Below the pieces are notes generated by a model. That model searched no databases, was not told the origin of the DNA, and saw only the letters and a list, made by a program, of their open reading frames with translations. This document shows, piece after piece, positions 59,783-64,000 of a stretch of 64,000 nt of DNA. Positions within the stretch are counted from its first letter, which is position 1. The number at the start of each line of letters is the position of its first letter. The stretch covers positions 17,872-81,871 of the forward strand of contig DIZF01000005.1 of NCBI GenBank assembly GCA_002427815.1, written 5' to 3'. The stretch comes from Ramlibacter tataouinensis. GTDB taxonomy: Bacteria; Pseudomonadota; Gammaproteobacteria; Burkholderiales; Burkholderiaceae_C. A program made the translations under genes and the position numbers.

Positions 59783-60565
59783 ATGAGCCAGGGGACATTT
59801 CTTGATGGAAAGGTAGCGTGGATCACCGGGGGCGGAAGTGGCATCGGATTGGCCGGCGCGACGGAGCTTGCACGTGCAGGCTGCCGGGTCGTCATCTCCG
59901 GGCGTGACGAATCCAAACTGAATTCCGCAGTCGAATCGGCCATCGCACAGGGTGTACCGCAAGGCAGGATCAGCGCCGCCGTGCTGGATGTCTCGGACAG
60001 GAATGCAGTCTCCGCCACCGCACAGGCGATCGCTGCGGAACTTGGCGGCATTGACATTCTCGTGAACAGCGCCGGCGTCAATTTTCCAAGGCGTTACTGG
60101 AAGGAAACTGACGGTTCAACGTTCGAACGCGTGGTCGCGACCAACCTCAATGGGGCGGCCTATTGCACGCTTGCCGTCGCGGAAGGTATGCGGACGCGCC
60201 GGCAAGGGACCGTCATCAACGTCGCTTCGTTCGCCGGATGGCACCTGAGCTATCTGACGGGACCTGCGTACACGGCAAGCAAGGCCGGCATGATCGCTCT
60301 GACCCATTCGTTCAACATCGAGGAAGGGGTCAACGGATTGAGGGCCACGGCGCTCTGCCCCGGCGAGGCCGCAACGCCGATCCTGAAGCTTCGTCCGATC
60401 GAACCGAGTGAGGCGGACAAAGCCCGCATGTTGCAGGAGATCGATCTTGGCCGGACGATTCGCTTCATCGCGGAAATGCCGCCCCACGTGTGCATCAACG
60501 AACTGGTCATCACGCCGGTACTCAATCGTATCTACGTCGGCGGCGATGAACTCGGCCGACACTGA
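59783..60565 (+). CDS. Short-chain dehydrogenase/reductase
   Basis: A 260-residue SDR oxidoreductase: nucleotide-binding TGGGSGIG (about residues 16-23), NSAG (about 95-98), catalytic Ser in VASFAGWHLSYLTGPAY and Tyr-x3-Lys in AYTASKAGMIALT (about 158-170). The Arg in ISGRDES after the second strand suggests NADP(H). The C-terminal IEPSEADKARML tail is longer than in many SDRs. It precedes a convergent PIG-L gene. Substrate unknown. Confidence 0.9.
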   Translation: MSQGTFLDGKVAWITGGGSGIGLAGATELARAGCRVVISGRDESKLNSAVESAIAQGVPQGRISAAVLDVSDRNAVSATAQAIAAELGGIDILVNSAGVNFPRRYWKETDGSTFERVVATNLNGAAYCTLAVAEGMRTRRQGTVINVASFAGWHLSYLTGPAYTASKAGMIALTHSFNIEEGVNGLRATALCPGEAATPILKLRPIEPSEADKARMLQEIDLGRTIRFIAEMPPHVCINELVITPVLNRIYVGGDELGRH

Positions 60566-60603
60566 TTCGCTTCGCCTGGCGGCGCGCGGCTGCTGCGCCG
60601 GCA

Positions 60604-61389
60604 TCAGCGCGCAGAGCCAAGTCGCATCAGTTCGAACGCCTCGGCATAGGGCCGCAGCGTGCCCAGTGCCTCGCCCGCCTGGCGGTTGACCTGCAGCACG
60701 CGAGCGTCGAACCCGCTCCCGCGCGTGCGCAGGTTTCGCGCCTGCTGCGATCTGTGGGAGCGCAGCAACTGCCCCTTCCAGGCCGCGTCCTCCTCGTCGA
60801 AATCGAAGTACAGATCCACCCGCATCTGCAGCGTCTTGGCATCCTGGTTGAGGCAGGCCCAGGCGTTCAACTGTTGCTCGGCCGCCAAGGCGCAGATGGT
60901 TTCAGAAGTGCGGCGGTGCGTGCGGTTGCTGTCGCTGCCATGGGGCATGAACAGCAAGTCCGCCGGTCGACCGGCCAGCCACGACCGAAGCGGAGCCAAA
61001 TCGTCGGCCCGATCCGTCCCGGCCGACCCGTTCCCGTCCGCGCCCGCGCCCGCCTGGTTCCGCCAGAGCCGCAGCAAGTCCAGCCGCTCCGGCGGCAGCC
61101 CGAAGAAGGCGCAGCTGTCTCGCTGTTCGGCCTCACGCAGCGCAGCCTTGTCCGCATCGCTGGAAGCTCCTTCGAAGCCATCATCGACGCCGCTCGCGCC
61201 GGTGGTGAGGACGGCAACATGCAAGGCGTGGCCCTCGCGGTGCAGATGGCGCAAGCTGAGTCCGATCGCGTCGAAGTCGTCGGGATGCGGCGCCAGCACC
61301 AGGACGTTCAGCCGCCGAGAGAAGACGAGCTCCCGCAGCGATCGCGGCCCGCGGCGCGTGATCAGGAGGGAATCGAGATCAGATGTCAT
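60604..61389 (-). CDS. PIG-L family deacetylase
   Basis: A 261-residue zinc-dependent deacetylase. Metal and catalytic motif LAPHPDDFDAIG (about residues 31-42) and HGSDSNRTHRRT with the third ligand (about 157-168). The family removes N-acetyl groups from sugars or similar small molecules. Start 61389 (MTSDLDSLL). The flanking genes do not show the sugar substrate. Confidence 0.85.
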   Translation of the reverse strand: MTSDLDSLLITRRGPRSLRELVFSRRLNVLVLAPHPDDFDAIGLSLRHLHREGHALHVAVLTTGASGVDDGFEGASSDADKAALREAEQRDSCAFFGLPPERLDLLRLWRNQAGAGADGNGSAGTDRADDLAPLRSWLAGRPADLLFMPHGSDSNRTHRRTSETICALAAEQQLNAWACLNQDAKTLQMRVDLYFDFDEEDAAWKGQLLRSHRSQQARNLRTRGSGFDARVLQVNRQAGEALGTLRPYAEAFELMRLGSAR

Positions 61390-61640
61390 GTTCAGTGTTT
61401 GCCGTCGAACTCCGCCCTCCGCCCTCCGCCGACCGGCAAGAGGAACGCGCGACTGTGCGACGCCGATCTTCGCTCGCGAGCTGCCCCGGCGCACCGAGGC
61501 GTCCGCTTTCGCTGTCCTGCAGCCGGACGCGCCCAATGTCATAAATGACTGCTTCGACTATGGGCACTGCCACAGCGCGGCGGTATCGGCGACGATTGGC
61601 GCAAATAGACTGAAGGCCCACGTTCAACTCCAAACGCAAA

Positions 61641-63131
61641 TCAAAGATCCTTTGCGACCTTGGCGAATTGACCCAGCATAAATCGCCAATAGGGCAACAC
61701 GCACTGCAGGTGTCCGGCTGGCTGGGCCGTGCAGTCCGTCAAAGTGACCAGATTGCCGGCACCTCTGGTCTGCATGGCTTGTAACGTACTGCTCGCGCTC
61801 AGGTAGGAGATGGTAAGGTCGTCACGACCATGAAAGAGATCCACTGGAACCTCGGGGCGCCAGTCAAACACATCACTCAGGTGTTCAATGGCCGATCGAT
61901 CGTCCGCCAGATAGTTGTCGATAACCGTAGGCATGAAGATCGCATCGGCATCGGCTCCCAATACCAGCCGAAGCAGCAGATCGCGCACATTGTGCCGATC
62001 CGCATCGCTGAGGTATTTCAGAAATCCCGGATTGAGCAACTCGCCAAGCGGGAAATAGTCTCGGCGCACAATTTTGAGTTGCTCGTCCAGAGTTATTCCG
62101 ACGTTGTAGGGGCCGGCGCCCGCCAGCACACGAACAAGCTCATTGCGATGCATCGAGGTGCCAGCTTGCAGCGCTCTATGGGTTGCCATCGTCACATAGC
62201 CCCCTTCCGAGTAGCCCGTCAGAAAGAGTTGCTTGTTGTCGGGTACGTGCAGCGTTTGCCGCCAATACTTTGCGGCAGTCAACAAATCGATGACCGCCGA
62301 TGCAGAAGGAGCAGACAGCAAGTAAGGGTGAGCAGCCCCGCTCGACGCGCCGTAACCCACGTAATCAGCCGCCAAGACGATATAGCCCAAGGATGCCAGC
62401 ACCACCGGCGGACTGCCCAGATCCGCAAGATTGCTGGGTGCATCGGCCTGTCGTTTGATGGTTTCGTGTTGATAGCTCAATACCGGGCTGAGGACGTTGG
62501 CCGGCTTTTGCGGTATGGCAACCAGAGCCGAGGCCAGTATCTCCTGACCCCGCCCATCCAGGGTCAAATAGGTCAGGCGGTAGGCCTGGACTGCATAGCT
62601 TGGACTGGCACGAAACGCCGAGTCTCCAGCGAGCGCCATCGCGGACGTGATTTCGGTGGTGGTAATTGTCTTTAGAAGCGCTGCCTCCATGAATTGACCA
62701 GGCCCGACGACATTGACTGCGGTTGCCGTGATGCTGACACTCGATGCCTTGATGCTGTTGAGCTTGCCATCATTGACAACGAGGGTGGCGGTATAGATGC
62801 CTGCCACATCCGCCATGAAAGTAGGCTTGGCAGAGGTGGCATTGGTCAGGGCGACTGTGCTGCCAGCAGGCTTGTCAGTGAGAGTCCAGGCATAGCTCAG
62901 AGGATCGCCATCCACGTCCGAACTCTTGCTGCCGTCGAGGGTCACGACAACATCGGTAACGACGCTTTGATCGGCATCTGCGCGGGCTACGGGTGCGGTG
63001 TTGACGATGGGTGGGGGTGTGGCGCTATCCGTTGCACCGCCTCCGCCGCCGCAGGCAACAAGAAGAACCGTGGACAGTACGATGGCCAGAAGTCCTTGGT
63101 GTTTCACATGACTATTGAATGGCGGGTACAT
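61641..63131 (-). CDS. Lipoprotein with PKD-like domain and alpha/beta-hydrolase (secretory-lipase type)
   Basis: A 496-residue exported protein. The lipobox is LLVACGG (Cys at residue 27 from the ATG at 63131, which has AGGAA upstream), then a Gly/Ala/Pro linker and one PKD/REJ-like immunoglobulin domain (APVARADADQSVV to SVSITATAV, about 45-140). The catalytic part has VVLASLGYIVLAADYVGYGASSG, nucleophile Ser in GYSEGGY (about residue 312), Asp in HGRDDLTI (about 437) and His in PAGHLQC (about 472). This order fits secretory lipase/triacylglycerol-lipase families; esters are the likely substrates at the outer membrane. GC is lower than in the neighbours, which may indicate transfer. Confidence 0.82.
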   Translation of the reverse strand: MYPPFNSHVKHQGLLAIVLSTVLLVACGGGGGATDSATPPPIVNTAPVARADADQSVVTDVVVTLDGSKSSDVDGDPLSYAWTLTDKPAGSTVALTNATSAKPTFMADVAGIYTATLVVNDGKLNSIKASSVSITATAVNVVGPGQFMEAALLKTITTTEITSAMALAGDSAFRASPSYAVQAYRLTYLTLDGRGQEILASALVAIPQKPANVLSPVLSYQHETIKRQADAPSNLADLGSPPVVLASLGYIVLAADYVGYGASSGAAHPYLLSAPSASAVIDLLTAAKYWRQTLHVPDNKQLFLTGYSEGGYVTMATHRALQAGTSMHRNELVRVLAGAGPYNVGITLDEQLKIVRRDYFPLGELLNPGFLKYLSDADRHNVRDLLLRLVLGADADAIFMPTVIDNYLADDRSAIEHLSDVFDWRPEVPVDLFHGRDDLTISYLSASSTLQAMQTRGAGNLVTLTDCTAQPAGHLQCVLPYWRFMLGQFAKVAKDL

Positions 63132-63386
63132 GATTTTGTCCACTTCCTGTGATCAAAGACGTGCGGATAGTGCGCGCTGCAGTCACCCATCGTATGTCTT
63201 CAAGCATGATAAAGGCGTGCGGCAAGCCACATAGACAGAAAGGCCCCCCAGGTTGTTGAGCAACTCTGCCTGTCTCGCGGCCCCGTCTGCTTCATATCGT
63301 CGGTCACTGGTCGCGGGGGACCGCTCCGTCCCATCACCAAGGTCAGCAACGGGCACACTGCTGGCACCTCATTGGGTCGGGTACGG

Positions 63387-63827
63387 ATGTTCGATCGTGA
63401 CCCTGATCGGCGGCTTCACATGGCATTGCGGACCGTGGCGCGTGGTGTTCAGATGCACGTCACTGACCGGACACTCGAAAATTCCGTCATTGCGCAGCTC
63501 GCGCTCGGCAGATCCGCTCTGAATGTGTTGCATGATGGAGTGCAATCAACCGTATCGCACTACGAAGTGAGAAGGCAGGCAGAGCACCGAATACGCAGGG
63601 CCGCTTCCTTGGCACGCCCAGGGTGGATTTGGGCCGCAGCTGTCATCATGAACGCACCCGCCGTTGCCGGCGCCGCGTTCCTTGCATGGTTCGCATTCAC
63701 CGCCGATGGGCCGGCGCTGACCACCGTGGCGGGCGTGCTCTTTGTGTTGGCCCTCTTCTGGGCCTTCATGGGCACAGTCGATTCCTGGCAGGTTCTACGC
63801 CGTTTCGCTCGGCGTTTCAGCCGATAG
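63387..63827 (+). CDS. Small hypothetical membrane protein
   Basis: A 146-residue protein. N-terminal half polar (ALRTVARGVQMHVTDRTLEN), C-terminal half with two hydrophobic segments (WIWAAAVIMNAPAVAGAAFLAW in parts; LTTVAGVLFVLALFWAFMG) and a basic tail. A TTG at 63372 would extend it by five residues. No family recognised. The remaining 173 bases of the window contain no supported gene. Confidence 0.5.
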   Translation: MFDRDPDRRLHMALRTVARGVQMHVTDRTLENSVIAQLALGRSALNVLHDGVQSTVSHYEVRRQAEHRIRRAASLARPGWIWAAAVIMNAPAVAGAAFLAWFAFTADGPALTTVAGVLFVLALFWAFMGTVDSWQVLRRFARRFSR

Positions 63828-64000
63828 TGCGGTGTGAGCGCGCGTGCAAACGTTACCACAGCCAGCGTTCAACGATCGGGCGGCCTGAACGAAAGCGCCT
63901 GGTGGTTTGTGTTCAGCAGCTTTCGGCCACTTGCGGGCATTCGAGCCTCCTCAATCGAAGGTCGCCTCCAGACTGGCTGCAGTCGTTGGCCTGTCCCTTA

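Overview
The window is GC-rich (about two thirds G+C by eye), densely coded, and looks like the chromosome of a Burkholderiales betaproteobacterium, most likely Comamonadaceae (Variovorax/Ramlibacter/Polaromonas type). This is inferred from gene content: three orphan Bug/TctC-type solute-binding proteins, TRAP and many ABC uptake genes, several LysR/IclR/GntR-controlled catabolic operons, DUF2917, DUF4148 and DUF2132 proteins and OmpR-type two-component systems. I see no rRNA, tRNA, phage, insertion sequence or CRISPR array.

Layout. 0-5.6 kb: end of a TRAP permease gene, a NIPSNAP protein, LysR, DUF2917, an exported papain-like protease and small unknowns. 4.7-14.1 kb: LysR divergent from a Bug protein/FAD-oxidoreductase pair, then an IclR gene followed by a polar amino-acid ABC transporter fused by overlaps to hutD-hutF-hutG, which convert N-formiminoglutamate to glutamate. 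14.1-22.8 kb: IclR divergent from Bug/enoyl-CoA hydratase/ADP-forming acyl-CoA synthetase, then LysR divergent from a split AtuA pair plus Bug. 23-25.5 kb: a QseBC-like two-component system with a DUF4148 protein and an 11-bp-spaced direct repeat upstream. 25.8-31.2 kb: a membrane methyltransferase-like protein, a class II glutamine amidotransferase, an acyl-CoA ligase, and a TPP riboswitch driving thiM-thiE. 31.2-38.6 kb: a GntR/FCD regulator with two TTGTGCACA operators facing a seven-gene operon (SsuABC/Tau-like ABC transporter, isocitrate-lyase-family lyase, aconitase-type large and small subunits). 38.5-45.8 kb: phosphoesterase, CDP-archaeol-synthase-like protein, AmmeMemoRadiSam-type radical SAM enzyme, BON protein, gene remnants, SagB-like oxidoreductase, a degenerate rtcA and a leaderless solute-binding protein. 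45.9-49.5 kb: a decaying liv/ring-cleavage locus. 49.5-55.3 kb: RutE-like nitroreductase read through from DUF2132, an RNA-modification pair (RluA-like, TrhO), a quinone-reductase relic and a medium-chain acyl-CoA synthetase. 55.8-59.2 kb: a PhoPQ-like system flanked by two target genes carrying the same GTTCA direct repeat. 59.2-64 kb: SDR, PIG-L deacetylase, a lipoprotein alpha/beta hydrolase and a small membrane protein.

The most interesting items are (1) the transporter + aconitase-type dehydratase + lyase operon, which has the enzyme set of a dialkylmaleate/dialkylmalate cleavage route; (2) the duplicated GTTCA-N6-GTTCA control site around the PhoPQ-like genes; and (3) a run of broken genes: livG is a chimera with the start of a citryl-CoA-lyase-like gene and is frameshifted by a fourfold CGCCG repeat, its neighbour livF has a substituted Walker A residue, the adjacent LysR gene has an extra T, and rtcA has lost its start and an internal block. 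Some single-base changes could be assembly errors and need raw-read checking.
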